From positions 1 through 64,000 of the forward strand of contig NZ_JVVM01000022.1 of NCBI RefSeq assembly GCF_001054325.1: 64,000 bases of DNA, written 5' to 3'. The position numbers and the translations under genes were made by a program. The stretch's first letter is position 1; the number at the start of each line of letters is the position of its first letter. The notes beneath the pieces are model-generated. The model saw nothing but the letters and a program-made list of their open reading frames with translations, had not been told where the DNA came from and did not search any database. Shown here one piece after another: positions 55,906-64,000 of this stretch. This DNA is from Corynebacterium vitaeruminis (GTDB lineage Bacteria > Actinomycetota > Actinomycetes > Mycobacteriales > Mycobacteriaceae).

Positions 55906-57880
55906 TTATTCAGCCGCGTCCACGAACGTCGATACGAGGTATCGGTTGATGTCGGAACGGTTGATGATTCCCACAACCGTGCCGTCATCAGCGACGACAG
56001 GAGCCTTCTTCAGGTGCTTATCCGCGAGCACCGAAGAGATGTGCCCAAGGTCGTCGTGGACATTCACCGTGATTACCGGCTTGGTGGCAATGGAGGAAAT
56101 CGGGCGGTTAAGCACCTCGGCGACATCAGTTCCAAACTCCGCCGAATCGTTGTGCGCCAACAGTGCGTACGGAGTCGTGAATGCGGGAACGGAGTCGCCA
56201 ATCACATCCAGCACGTCGCCGTCCGAGACAAAACCCGCCAGCTTACGGCTGTCTTTCAGTAGCGGTACGCCGGAAATTCGCTTATCGACGAACATGTGGA
56301 GCCCCTGACGAATCGTGTTATTCGGTAACAAGAAGTAGATGTCTTCCTGCATCAGCTTGGCAACCAAAGAATCGGATGCCAAGGAAGTAGCCTCCTGGTT
56401 GCTGGTCTCTGCGGCGGTGCCTGCGACATTGTTGGACACCTTCGCGCGGGTGCCGGTCCAGCCAAGAACCACGGCGATTGCTGCCAGCACGAAGAGGACT
56501 GCGCCAACGACGAGGAAGCCGCGATTCGCGGCATTGGCAGAGTCGGCAGCCCCGGCGCCAGAAGCCACGAACGCGCCGTAGATGCCGGTTGAGAGCGCGG
56601 TACCGACACAGCCCGCCACCTGGAATGACGTGGAGAAAATAGTGACACCGTGCGGATTCAACGAGCGGGGGAGTGCGGACAAGGAGAAAGACTGCACTGG
56701 CCCGATAGCGAGAGCCGAACCCAGGATGGCGGGCATATACAGCAGGGTAATAAGCCACAGGGTGTCTTGGCCCATTGCCCACGCGGTGGTCAGCGAGAAT
56801 ATGGCCATCAACAGCATGCCGAGTGGCAGGATGATTTTCGCGCCCTTGGAGTCATAAATCTTGCCTGCAACTGGGCCGAAAATGACTGCCAACAGAATTG
56901 CTGGGAACAACACGAGGGAAGCCTGCAGGCCAGTAGCTCCCTGAATCGACTGCAGGTGCATCGGAACCAGGATGTTCATGGAGAAGACGATGATCAGCGC
57001 GATGACATTAATGATCACGCCCGCAGTGAACGGGAAAACGCTGAGCGGCTTAAGGTTGACCAGCGGGTCATCGATGGAATTCTGGCGCTTCACAAAGAGC
57101 GTAAGCGTCGCGATGCCGATGACCAGCGAAACGACAGCCACCAGCTTTGCGGGGCTGAAGATAGTGGAAATGCCGTAGAGTAGGCCGAGCAGCGCGATAG
57201 CCACCAAGGTCACGGAAGGCACATCAAGAGTTGCCTTGACGTTCTCAGAGATGTTGTACGCGGTGGTCATGCCGATGATGAACACAAATCACCGCCAGAA
57301 TGGTGAACGCCCAGCACAGGGCGCGCCACGACGAAAACTCCAGAATCATACCGGAAGCCAAGATAGCGATCGACGGGCCCAGCGTCGTCATAGCGCCCAT
57401 GAGTCCCATGAAGGTACCCAACCTCGGGCGCGGAGCCACGGTCAGAACAATCATCATGCCAATCGGCACGAGCAGGCCAGTACCTACGGACTGGATGACG
57501 CGTCCGATAAGGAGCACCGCGAAATTGGGTGCGGTAGCGGTGATGATGCCACCGATGATCCACGTCGAGGTCGTTATTAAGTACAGGGGTTTCGTCGTAA
57601 AGCGACGGATGAAGAACCCGGCGGTCGGCGTCATCACAGCTGCGCCCAATATATAAGCCGTGGCCAGCCACTGAACGGCAGAAACGCCAATGTTGAAGTC
57701 GGCCATGATCCGGGTGAAGCCGACGTTGAGGAAAGTTTCGTTGAAAGTAGCGATAAAAGCAGCCAGCGCGGCCGCAAACATAATAGTCAGCGACCTACTT
57801 TCTACAGTAGGTGCAGCTGGAGTGGCAGGTGCTGTAGGCGCTGTAGACGCATCAGAGCGCGCCGAAGGAGACGTAGCCAT
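55906..57880 (-). pseudogene. MFS drug-type transporter fused to CBS pair, frameshifted
   Basis: Two adjacent frames make one protein of about 656 residues. 57880-57286 encodes the first five helices (FNETFLNVGFTRIMADFNIG, then AYILGAAVMTPTAGFFIRRF) of a DHA2-type MFS transporter. 57285-55906 encodes the remaining helices and a C-terminal pair of CBS domains (LVAKLMQEDIYFLLPNNTIRQ onward, then VITVNVHDDLGHISSVLADK). On the minus strand ATTTGTG appears where ATTGTG would join A-V-I to V-F-I-I. An extra T at about 57286-57288 therefore breaks the frame. ATG 57880 has AGAGAGG. Fusion of MFS to CBS is itself uncommon. The break is either a real mutation or a sequencing error. Confidence 0.8.
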
Positions 57881-58302
57881 GAAGCCTCTCTAAATCGAAT
57901 GAACAGGAATGGCTTCGGTGGCGTAATCAGATTTACGTGCGGTCTTCTCCGGGATTACACCCGGGCCATCTCCGGGGCGAGGCGGTAACTCAGTCGGGGA
58001 TACTCTTCGAGCGGAGATAATAAATAGGGCCACACAACATGTCTCGTATTCCAGGCCGGAAGACACTATACTGGAATTCTGTAGTGTGCGACGATAGCGA
58101 GTTGACCAGTCAGACTAGTGAAAACCAACTCGACGGTCCCGCCGAAAGGTGGGGTTTCGACGTGTTCTTCTGGAAAATACCGGTGAATGCGGGTAAGTTC
58201 GTCTGAGATTTACTATTTCTTAAGGCAGTTCTTTGAAGAGGAAACACGCCTGATAGTTCCCACCGGCTGTGGGGAGTCGCACATTGTGAGGAGAATGCAC
58301 AC
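57881..58302 (+). promoter_or_regulatory. long structured leader region of the first mycolyltransferase
   Basis: A 422-bp non-coding region. CGAGTTG (58098-58104) can pair with CAACTCG (58126-58132). Right after it CCCGCC-GAAA-GGTGGG (58138-58153) forms a stem closed by a GNRA tetraloop. The distance to the GTG, about 150 bp, suggests a long 5' UTR. No terminator for the MFS gene lies here because that gene reads away. Confidence 0.5.
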
Positions 58303-59316
58303 GTGAAAACCACCTCTACTTTCCGTGGTTGGCGCCGAAAGGTTGCAGCCGTTGCGTCCGCAGTAGCTGTAGCTGCGTCCGCATTTACTATGGCACCGGC
58401 TGCGAGCGCCGCTGGTGACCGAGGTTCGCTGCGCCCGGGTTGTGAATGGGATTCGTACAAGTACTTCACCCAGAAGTGCCGGGTTTATTCGCCAGCCATG
58501 GACCGCACTATTCCGGTCCAGATTGTGGCCTCTGCCAATGGTGGTAACAAGGCCCTCTACCTGCTTGACGGCCTGCGTAGCCCGGTTGACGCCTCGGACT
58601 GGGTAGAGCGCGGTAACGCCCCGCGTACTTTTGAGGGGTCTAACATTAACCTTGTTATTCCAGGTGGCGGCGGCGGTAGCTTCTACACCGACTGGATTCG
58701 ACCGACGGTTGGGCCGAACGGGCCAGAGGTAAACAAGTGGGAGACCTTCCTGACTCAGGAACTGCCGGTCTACCTTGAGCGTGAGTTCGGCATTTCTCGA
58801 ACTGGTAACTCTGTGGCGGGTCTGTCCATGGGTGCTTCCGCTGCGCTGTCGCTGGCATACAATCACCGTGATCAGTTTGGTCAGGCGCTTGCATTCTCCG
58901 GCTACCTGCACACCACTGCACCGGGTATGCACACCGCAATTGAAATCTCTCAGCGTTCGGCCGGCTACAACTCCATCGATATGTGGGGTGCCCCAATGTC
59001 GAAGGAGCGTGTCCGCAACGATCCGTACCTGAACGTCGAGCGGATGAAGGGACTGGACCTGGTTATCACCTCGGCGAATGGTGTTCCGGATGAGGTTCGT
59101 GACCCGAAGAATCTCTACCGTGCCATCCCGAAGGCCGGTGGCGTTGCGCTGGAATCCCTGGCGCACCTGTCCACCCGTGAGTTCGAGCTGCGTGCTCGTA
59201 CCTCTGGTCTGGATGCCACCTTCGAATACGACAAGACCGGTGTCCATGACTGGCCGACCTGGGAGCGCAACCTGCAGAACTCCAAGGCCCGCATCGAAGG
59301 CTTCCTCGGAGCTTAA
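58303..59316 (+). CDS. cmt: Ag85-like mycolyltransferase
   Basis: A 337-residue secreted esterase-family protein that moves corynomycolates between trehalose monomycolate and arabinogalactan or trehalose. The N-terminal signal peptide (WRRKVAAVASAVAVAASAFT, cleavage near ASA-AG at about 36) precedes the mature domain. Active-site landmarks are GGGGGSFYTDW (the SFYSDW-type region of Ag85), the nucleophile motif VAGLSMGASAALSLAY, an Asp/Glu region and HDWPTWERNLQ with the catalytic His. GAGGAG precedes the GTG at 58303. A terminator follows. Confidence 0.95.
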   Translation: MKTTSTFRGWRRKVAAVASAVAVAASAFTMAPAASAAGDRGSLRPGCEWDSYKYFTQKCRVYSPAMDRTIPVQIVASANGGNKALYLLDGLRSPVDASDWVERGNAPRTFEGSNINLVIPGGGGGSFYTDWIRPTVGPNGPEVNKWETFLTQELPVYLEREFGISRTGNSVAGLSMGASAALSLAYNHRDQFGQALAFSGYLHTTAPGMHTAIEISQRSAGYNSIDMWGAPMSKERVRNDPYLNVERMKGLDLVITSANGVPDEVRDPKNLYRAIPKAGGVALESLAHLSTREFELRARTSGLDATFEYDKTGVHDWPTWERNLQNSKARIEGFLGA

Positions 59317-59335
59317 AACTACAAACTGAACTGAC

Positions 59336-59378
59336 AGCCCTATGCGTAGCAGATAATCCGCAGCGCATAGGGCTTGTT
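59336..59378 (+). terminator. terminator after first mycolyltransferase
   Basis: AGCCCTATGCG (59336-59346) pairs perfectly with CGCATAGGGCT (59364-59374). TGTTAC follows. Confidence 0.8.
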
Positions 59379-59514
59379 ACATTCCGGGCTGTCACTAGCG
59401 TGGCAAACAGAGGCAATCCGCTACTGGCACTAGGATGCTATGAGACAGAAACGTCGGTAACTTATCGGCGGCAACATCCCCGGTAGACCTTTCGGAAAGT
59501 GGTTGATACGTCTC

Positions 59515-61575
59515 ATGGCATCACAGCCTGAACAAAAGCGGACACATACCCCGACAACGTCGTCAAGCCTTGCCGTTGAACGCCTGCAGCGGATTTTGCT
59601 GCCAAAGTTGGGTGAGCCGCGTGATGTCCGCTCGCTCTACTTGGTTGAGCCGGAGACTAACGCCGGTCGTGTGCAAGCGCATTCACGCACGTCAGCCACC
59701 ATTCCGGCGGGCGATGAAGTCAGTTTCGAAACCTATTTCAATGCTTTTCCGGCCAGTTACTGGCGCCGGTGGACGAATCTGGACAATGTTGTCCTGCGCC
59801 TGGAGCTGTCTGGCACAGCGCGCGTGGATATCTACCGTTCGAAGATTGATGGCGCTCGCATCGCTGTGACGGGCGAGGTTGTCGGTGACCTGGGCGCTGC
59901 TGCTGAAGGCGCAGAAGCCAAGGTGGACGGCAAGGATGTCCACGTCTGCGAAATCCCAGTACCGCTGACGCAATTTGAAGACGGTGGCTGGATCTGGTTC
60001 GACCTGACCTGCGAGACGGACGTAGTGATCCACTCTGCAGGTTGGTACTCCGATATCGAGGCGCCGAGCCAGACGTACCCGGACGGCACGGAGCATCCGG
60101 CACCGGAGGGGCGCGTCACTATCGGCATCCCGACGTTTAATCGCCCGACCGATGCGGTTGCTGCACTTGAGGCACTGTCCTCGGATCCGGAAGTCGATGC
60201 CATTATTGACACTGTTTTGATGCCTGACCAGGGCACCAAGCACCCGGCAGACGAGCCTGGCTTTGATGCTGTTTCCGAGCACTTTGGTGATCGTCTGCGT
60301 ATCTTCCCGCAGGGAAATCTCGGTGGCTCCGGTGGTTACTCCCGCATTATGTATGAAGCCTTGGGGGGTCCGGACTCCGATCCGAAGCGCGCGACTGATA
60401 GCCCGTTCATCCTCTACATGGATGATGACATCGCTATCGAACCGGATTCCATCCTCCGTGCGGTCGCCGTCGGCCGGTTCGCGAAGTCCCCGATGTTGGT
60501 CGGCGGTCAGATGCTGAACCTGCAGGAGCGCAGCCACTTGCACTCGATGGGTGAGGTTATCGGTCGCCATGACTTCATGTGGACTTCCGCGCCACACGTC
60601 CACTATGACCACGACTTTTATGCGCACCCGTTGCGTGACCGTGGGGAGCACGGCACTAACGCAACCGGTGAGGTCGTTGATTCGAAGGATCTTCACCGTC
60701 GCATCGACGTCGAGTTCAATGGTTGGTGGATGTGCCTGATTCCGCGCGTCGCCGCTGAGAAGATCGGTCAGCCACTGCCGCTGTTTATTAAGTGGGACGA
60801 TGCCGAATACGGCCTGCGCGCAGGCAAGGCAGGCTTTCCGACGGCCACGTGGCCGGGCGTCGCAATTTGGCATATGGCCTGGTCGGATAAGGACGATGCC
60901 ATTGACTGGCAGGCGTACTTCCACCTGCGCAACCGCTTGATTGTCGCGGCTCTTCAGCACGAGGGCGATGCTGCCGGTATCGTGCGTTCCATGCGCAAGG
61001 CCACTTTCAAGCACCTCCTGTGCCTGGAGTACTCCACTGTTGCCATCCAGAACGAAGCCATGAAGGACTTCCTGGCAGGTCCGGAGCATCTGTTCGACAT
61101 TCTCGAGTCCTCACTGCCGCGTATCAATACGCTGCGCAAGAGCTTCCCCGATGCGGTTGTGTTGCCGAGCGCAGGCGATCTGCCGAAGCCCTCCGGTATT
61201 CCGGGAGTGCCGACAAAGGATGTCGGTGGACGTCTGGGCAAGCTGAAGAAAGTCGGTTGGCTGGCCAAGGGGCTGCTTCACAGCGTGCGCCCGGAAAACT
61301 CTGAGCACCACGAGGTTCCGCAGGCGAACCTGGCGCCGCTGGAGGCTCGTTGGTTCTCCCTGTCGCGTCTGGATGGCGCAACGGTCACCACCGCTGATGG
61401 CCGTGGCGTGGTGTATCGCCAGCGCGACCGCGACAAGGCCAAGGCTCTGCTGGAGGAATCCTGGGAGCTGCAGAAGCAGGTGGAGGAGCGTTTTGAACAA
61501 ATGCAGGCACGCTACCGCGCAGCCTATGACCATCTGACCAGTAGGAAGGCTTGGGCCGATGTCTTCGAAAATTAA
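59515..61575 (+). CDS. glfT2: galactofuranosyltransferase GlfT2
   Basis: A 686-residue GT-A enzyme that polymerises the galactan of arabinogalactan by alternating beta-1,5 and beta-1,6 galactofuranose transfer. An N-terminal beta-sandwich (about 25-165) precedes the GT2 catalytic domain (about 185-430). Landmarks are FPQGNLGGSGGYSR, the metal-binding YMDDDIAIEPDS, and WDDAEYGLRAGKAGF followed by IWHMAWSDKD. The C-terminal part is helical. Start ATG 59515 (MASQPEQ); the upstream TTG at 59503 is less likely. It overlaps the PAP2 gene by 17 bp; glf supplies the donor sugar. Confidence 0.96.
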   Translation: MASQPEQKRTHTPTTSSSLAVERLQRILLPKLGEPRDVRSLYLVEPETNAGRVQAHSRTSATIPAGDEVSFETYFNAFPASYWRRWTNLDNVVLRLELSGTARVDIYRSKIDGARIAVTGEVVGDLGAAAEGAEAKVDGKDVHVCEIPVPLTQFEDGGWIWFDLTCETDVVIHSAGWYSDIEAPSQTYPDGTEHPAPEGRVTIGIPTFNRPTDAVAALEALSSDPEVDAIIDTVLMPDQGTKHPADEPGFDAVSEHFGDRLRIFPQGNLGGSGGYSRIMYEALGGPDSDPKRATDSPFILYMDDDIAIEPDSILRAVAVGRFAKSPMLVGGQMLNLQERSHLHSMGEVIGRHDFMWTSAPHVHYDHDFYAHPLRDRGEHGTNATGEVVDSKDLHRRIDVEFNGWWMCLIPRVAAEKIGQPLPLFIKWDDAEYGLRAGKAGFPTATWPGVAIWHMAWSDKDDAIDWQAYFHLRNRLIVAALQHEGDAAGIVRSMRKATFKHLLCLEYSTVAIQNEAMKDFLAGPEHLFDILESSLPRINTLRKSFPDAVVLPSAGDLPKPSGIPGVPTKDVGGRLGKLKKVGWLAKGLLHSVRPENSEHHEVPQANLAPLEARWFSLSRLDGATVTTADGRGVVYRQRDRDKAKALLEESWELQKQVEERFEQMQARYRAAYDHLTSRKAWADVFEN

Positions 61576-62149
61576 AGGCGATCCGTTCGGCGAGTCCGAC
61601 GTTCTCGTTAATATTCAGCACACGCTTAACGACGTCCCGGGTGTGCTCCCCACCGCGCGTGGCATGAGCTATTTCGGTGAGCACGCCCTCGGTTGGATGG
61701 GGCTCGCGGCTCTCGGAGCGGTGGTGGATAAGGAACGGCGCATTGGCTGGGCAAAGGTTGGTGTGGCTGCTTTCACCTCGCATGCGGCATCGGTGGTGCT
61801 TAAGCGCGTTGTCCGCCGCCCGCGTCCCCATGACCGTCGTATAGCGATTGGCGTTGGCACGCCGAGTAAGCTGAGCTTCCCGTCCTCGCACGCGACGTCG
61901 ACAACGGCGGCACTGGTGGGGATTGCAAAGTTGGGCTACCCGGCAGCTCCGGCCGTGGGGGTGCCGGCAATCATGCTCTCTCGCCTGGTGTTGGGAGTGC
62001 ACTACCCAACGGATGTCGCTCTTGGAGCGGCGCTGGGCACTGCCACTGCTCTTGCGGTGGACAAGATAGGTGATAAGGTCATCGAGCCGAAAAGGGCGCA
62101 GCATAATCAGGGTGGACAGCCCTCCACTGCGGAAAGGAATGCACAGTGA
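61559..62149 (+). CDS. PAP2 phosphatase (decaprenylphosphoryl-5-phosphoribose phosphatase type)
   Basis: A 196-residue membrane phosphatase. The three PAP2 motifs are present: KRVVRRPRP (about 81-89), FPSSHATST (about 107-115) and SRLVLGVHYPTD (about 141-152). In mycobacteria the homologue between GlfT2 and the UbiA-type transferase (Rv3807c) is thought to remove the 5-phosphate from decaprenylphosphoryl-phosphoribose on the way to the arabinose donor DPA. The start lies inside the end of glfT2 and its end overlaps the next start by 4 bp, so translation is coupled across the operon. Confidence 0.9.
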   Translation: MSSKIKGDPFGESDVLVNIQHTLNDVPGVLPTARGMSYFGEHALGWMGLAALGAVVDKERRIGWAKVGVAAFTSHAASVVLKRVVRRPRPHDRRIAIGVGTPSKLSFPSSHATSTTAALVGIAKLGYPAAPAVGVPAIMLSRLVLGVHYPTDVALGAALGTATALAVDKIGDKVIEPKRAQHNQGGQPSTAERNAQ

Positions 62150-63198
62150 CACAGGCGGAGAAAGATAACTTGGCCAATGTGTCGGCCAATCAGCGAGCAG
62201 CTTCTCAATCAAGGATTGGATCCGAGCCGCACACTTCCGGTATTGATGAGCCTGCGCACCCGCAGGGCCATCCGCCGAAGAACCTGCTGGACGGCATGAT
62301 CAAGGCACTTCGCCCGAAGCAGTGGGTGAAGAACGTCCTGGTTATCGCGGCTCCGCTGGCGGCCGGCAATGAGATTATGGACTCGGGACGTTCGATCGGC
62401 ACCCTGACCGTCGACATCCTGGTGGCGTTTGTGGCCTTCTGTTTGGCAGCATCGTCGATTTACTTGATTAATGATGCCCGCGATGTCGAAGCCGACCGCG
62501 CGCACCCGACCAAGCGTTTCCGTCCTATCGCCGCTGGTGTGTTGCCAGTGAGCATGGCGTACATCATGGCGGTTGCTCTGATTGTTGGTTCGATTGCCGT
62601 GTCCTGGATTGCCTCTGAGGGGCCGGGGCTGGCAATTGTCGTGGCTGTATATATTGCGCTGCAGCTTGGCTACTGCTTTGGTTTGAAGCACCAGCCGGTG
62701 ATTGATATCGCGCTGGTGTCCTCGGGATTCATGCTGCGTGCAATGGCCGGTGGTGTGGCCGCCAACATCAACCTGTCCCAGTGGTTCCTGCTGGTCGCCG
62801 CTTTCGGTTCGCTGTTCATGGCAGCAGGCAAGCGTTACGCGGAGCTGCTGCTGGCAGAGCGCACGGGCAAGAAGATTCGCAAGTCTCTGCAGGGATACAC
62901 CGCGACTTACCTGCGCTTTGTGTGGACACTGGCCGCGACTGCGGTGGTGCTCAGCTATGCGCTGTGGGGCTTCGAGATGGGCCGCGCGCCGGGCACTTCC
63001 TCCACTTCGGCCATTTGGTACGAGATCTCGATGGTTCCATTCACTGTGGCCATCCTGCGCTTCGCAGCTGATGTTGACCGCGGTGATGCGGGAAGTCCGG
63101 ATGAGATTGCGCTTAAGGATCGCCCGCTGCAGGCGCTGGCTGTGCTGTGGCTGCTGTCCATTGCCATCGCCGTCTACGCTGTTCCAGCTATGGGGTAG
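62146..63198 (+). CDS. ubiA: decaprenyl-phosphate phosphoribosyltransferase (UbiA family)
   Basis: A 350-residue integral membrane prenyltransferase-fold enzyme joining phosphoribosyl pyrophosphate to decaprenyl phosphate, first step of the arabinose donor pathway (Rv3806c type). The metal-binding motif is NDARDVEADRAHPTKRFRP (about residues 109-127), with a second Asp-rich loop in the C-terminal half. About nine membrane helices follow a polar N-terminus of about 55 residues. GTG start at 62146 by a 4-bp overlap with the phosphatase. A terminator closes the glfT2-PAP2-ubiA operon. Confidence 0.94.
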   Translation: MTQAEKDNLANVSANQRAASQSRIGSEPHTSGIDEPAHPQGHPPKNLLDGMIKALRPKQWVKNVLVIAAPLAAGNEIMDSGRSIGTLTVDILVAFVAFCLAASSIYLINDARDVEADRAHPTKRFRPIAAGVLPVSMAYIMAVALIVGSIAVSWIASEGPGLAIVVAVYIALQLGYCFGLKHQPVIDIALVSSGFMLRAMAGGVAANINLSQWFLLVAAFGSLFMAAGKRYAELLLAERTGKKIRKSLQGYTATYLRFVWTLAATAVVLSYALWGFEMGRAPGTSSTSAIWYEISMVPFTVAILRFAADVDRGDAGSPDEIALKDRPLQALAVLWLLSIAIAVYAVPAMG

Positions 63199-63219
63199 TT
63201 CTTCTGCTTTGGTTTTCTG

Positions 63220-63253
63220 AAAGCCCATGCATCGAGAGGTGCATGGGCTTTTT
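63220..63253 (+). terminator. rho-independent terminator after ubiA
   Basis: AAAGCCCATGCA (63220-63231) pairs perfectly with TGCATGGGCTTT (63240-63251) and is followed by TT. Confidence 0.92.
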
Positions 63254-63612
63254 GCGTCGAGATTGGGTTTAAGTGGCGCTGTGATTGTTGTTTCTATTGG
63301 GGCTCAGGGGGATGAGGGTAAGCCGGGGGTAGAAATTACATATTTGTAATTCCCTTAGTGGTGAACAGTGTTTGTGCCCGTCGGAGATATTTTTGTCAGC
63401 AAATGTCAGAAATGTTACGGAATGATTACGATTTGGACTTGGTTGTTGTGAATTGTTTGAGTATTGTTACGTAATCGAGATTCTCATGCGGGGTCTCCAG
63501 TTGGCGCGTCACAACTGGAAGCAGAAAAGCGAAAGCTCGCGTAAGCGACTGCCTCCGAAAAGTCTGGCGCGGAGGTAGGTCCGAAAGTAATCCGAAAGTA
63601 AAGAGGAGAACA
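63254..63612 (+). promoter_or_regulatory. control region and structured leader of second mycolyltransferase
   Basis: A 359-bp non-coding stretch. AATTACA-N4-TGTAATT (63334-63351) is a perfect inverted repeat that could be an operator. Two hairpins lie nearer the gene: TCCAGTTG/CAACTGGA (63496-63519) and CTGCCTCCG/CGGAGGTAG (63549-63578). A repeated TCCGAAAGTAA (63580-63601) precedes GAGGAG and the start. Confidence 0.5.
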
Positions 63613-64000
63613 ATGAGCTTTACTGCAGTGAGACACAACTTCACGGTGAAGGTCGTAGCTGTTCTTGTCGCGATTGCAATGCTGTTCGGCGGCATTATGC
63701 TCGCATCTGCAAATGATGCGAGCGCTGATCCAAACCGGGATCGACTGCGCCCAGGCTGTGACTGGGACCCATATAACTGGTGGGTTCAGTACTGCCAGGT
63801 CTTCTCGCCAGCTATGAACCGCAACATTCCGGTTCAGATTAAGGCAGCTACAGGTGGCGGCGATGCCTCCCTTTACATGCTCGATGGTCTCTGGGGCTTT
63901 AATCGCGGTGCATCCGGGTGGATCTGGTCGGGCCACATTGCCCAGACTTTTGTCAATGACAACATCACCTTGGTTGCCCCGGCTGCCGGCGATGGTTCCT
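63613..64000 (+). CDS. cmt: Ag85-like mycolyltransferase, partial at window end
   Basis: The first 129 residues of a second mycolyltransferase; the rest lies outside the window. A signal peptide (VKVVAVLVAIAMLFGGIMLA, cleavage near ASA-DP at about 38) precedes a mature start, DRLRPGCDWDPYNWW, that parallels RGSLRPGCEWDSY in the first mycolyltransferase. VFSPAMNRNIPVQIKA and LYMLDGLWG also match their counterparts, so the two are paralogues. GAGGAG lies 7 bp before the ATG. Catalytic residues are not in view. Confidence 0.92.
   Translation, partial: MSFTAVRHNFTVKVVAVLVAIAMLFGGIMLASANDASADPNRDRLRPGCDWDPYNWWVQYCQVFSPAMNRNIPVQIKAATGGGDASLYMLDGLWGFNRGASGWIWSGHIAQTFVNDNITLVAPAAGDGS

Noticed and set aside
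58081-58302. Known riboswitch such as ydaO (c-di-AMP) before the mycolyltransferase
   Set aside because: Only short similarities (for example GGTGAAT) could be found; the conserved core was not present, so it is reported only as an unassigned structured leader.

Overview
The window is chromosomal DNA of a Corynebacterium or very close mycolic-acid actinobacterium. The arabinogalactan and mycolate genes point there: glf, glfT2, a PAP2 phosphatase, a UbiA-type decaprenyl-phosphate phosphoribosyltransferase and two Ag85-like mycolyltransferases. So do an Lsr2 nucleoid protein, an LCP ligase, a septum-formation protein and many GTG or leaderless starts. As far as I remember the Corynebacterium glutamicum map, the gene order follows it in broad outline (sod, ldh-pyk2, lcpB, pheA-gpm, serS, glf, glfT2-ubiA, cmt). 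I saw no tRNA, rRNA or CRISPR.

Layout. 0-8 kb: an AT-richer SDR gene, a DUF2871 membrane protein, an FtsX-type ABC exporter, an RluA-type pseudouridine synthase, a tandem universal stress protein and a small GlsB/YeaQ membrane protein. 8-17.5 kb: TetR regulator, a second YidC/Oxa1 insertase, Lsr2, a Tat-exported PhoD phosphatase, a coiled-coil protein, a TM0106-type nuclease, an enoyl-CoA hydratase and superoxide dismutase. 17.6-26.4 kb: a membrane alpha/beta hydrolase, ldh and a long pyruvate kinase, two conserved proteins of uncertain role, and an LCP ligase. 26.5-34.9 kb: fructosamine kinase, amidase, pheA, a histidine phosphatase, a DUF1707 protein, a metallopeptidase, a septum-formation protein, a LysE exporter and serS.

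35-38.5 kb is an accessory insertion point: a 31-bp perfect inverted repeat, a frameshifted IS110 transposase remnant, a small ABC transporter, and a PadR regulator with its membrane partner behind a recognisable promoter with repeated operator-like boxes. 38.6-44.3 kb carries a secreted lipase-like hydrolase and glpD-glpF-glpK. 44.7-53.9 kb is cell envelope: an acyltransferase fused to a degenerate HAD domain, an intact HAD phosphatase, two PGRP amidases in tandem, glf and an EamA exporter. 57.9-64 kb is the mycolyl-arabinogalactan block.

The most unusual locus is 53.9-55.9 kb. A Schlafen/AlbA-type ATP-binding regulator lies between two direct repeats of about 115 bp, roughly 90% identical, each packed with the octamer AAACAACT in helically phased and inverted arrangement. 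The upstream copy runs into the gene's probable promoter; the downstream copy begins on the base after its stop codon. The neighbouring MFS-CBS transporter has a single-base frameshift. Together this looks like a small self-regulated cassette that arrived, or was duplicated, with its operator.
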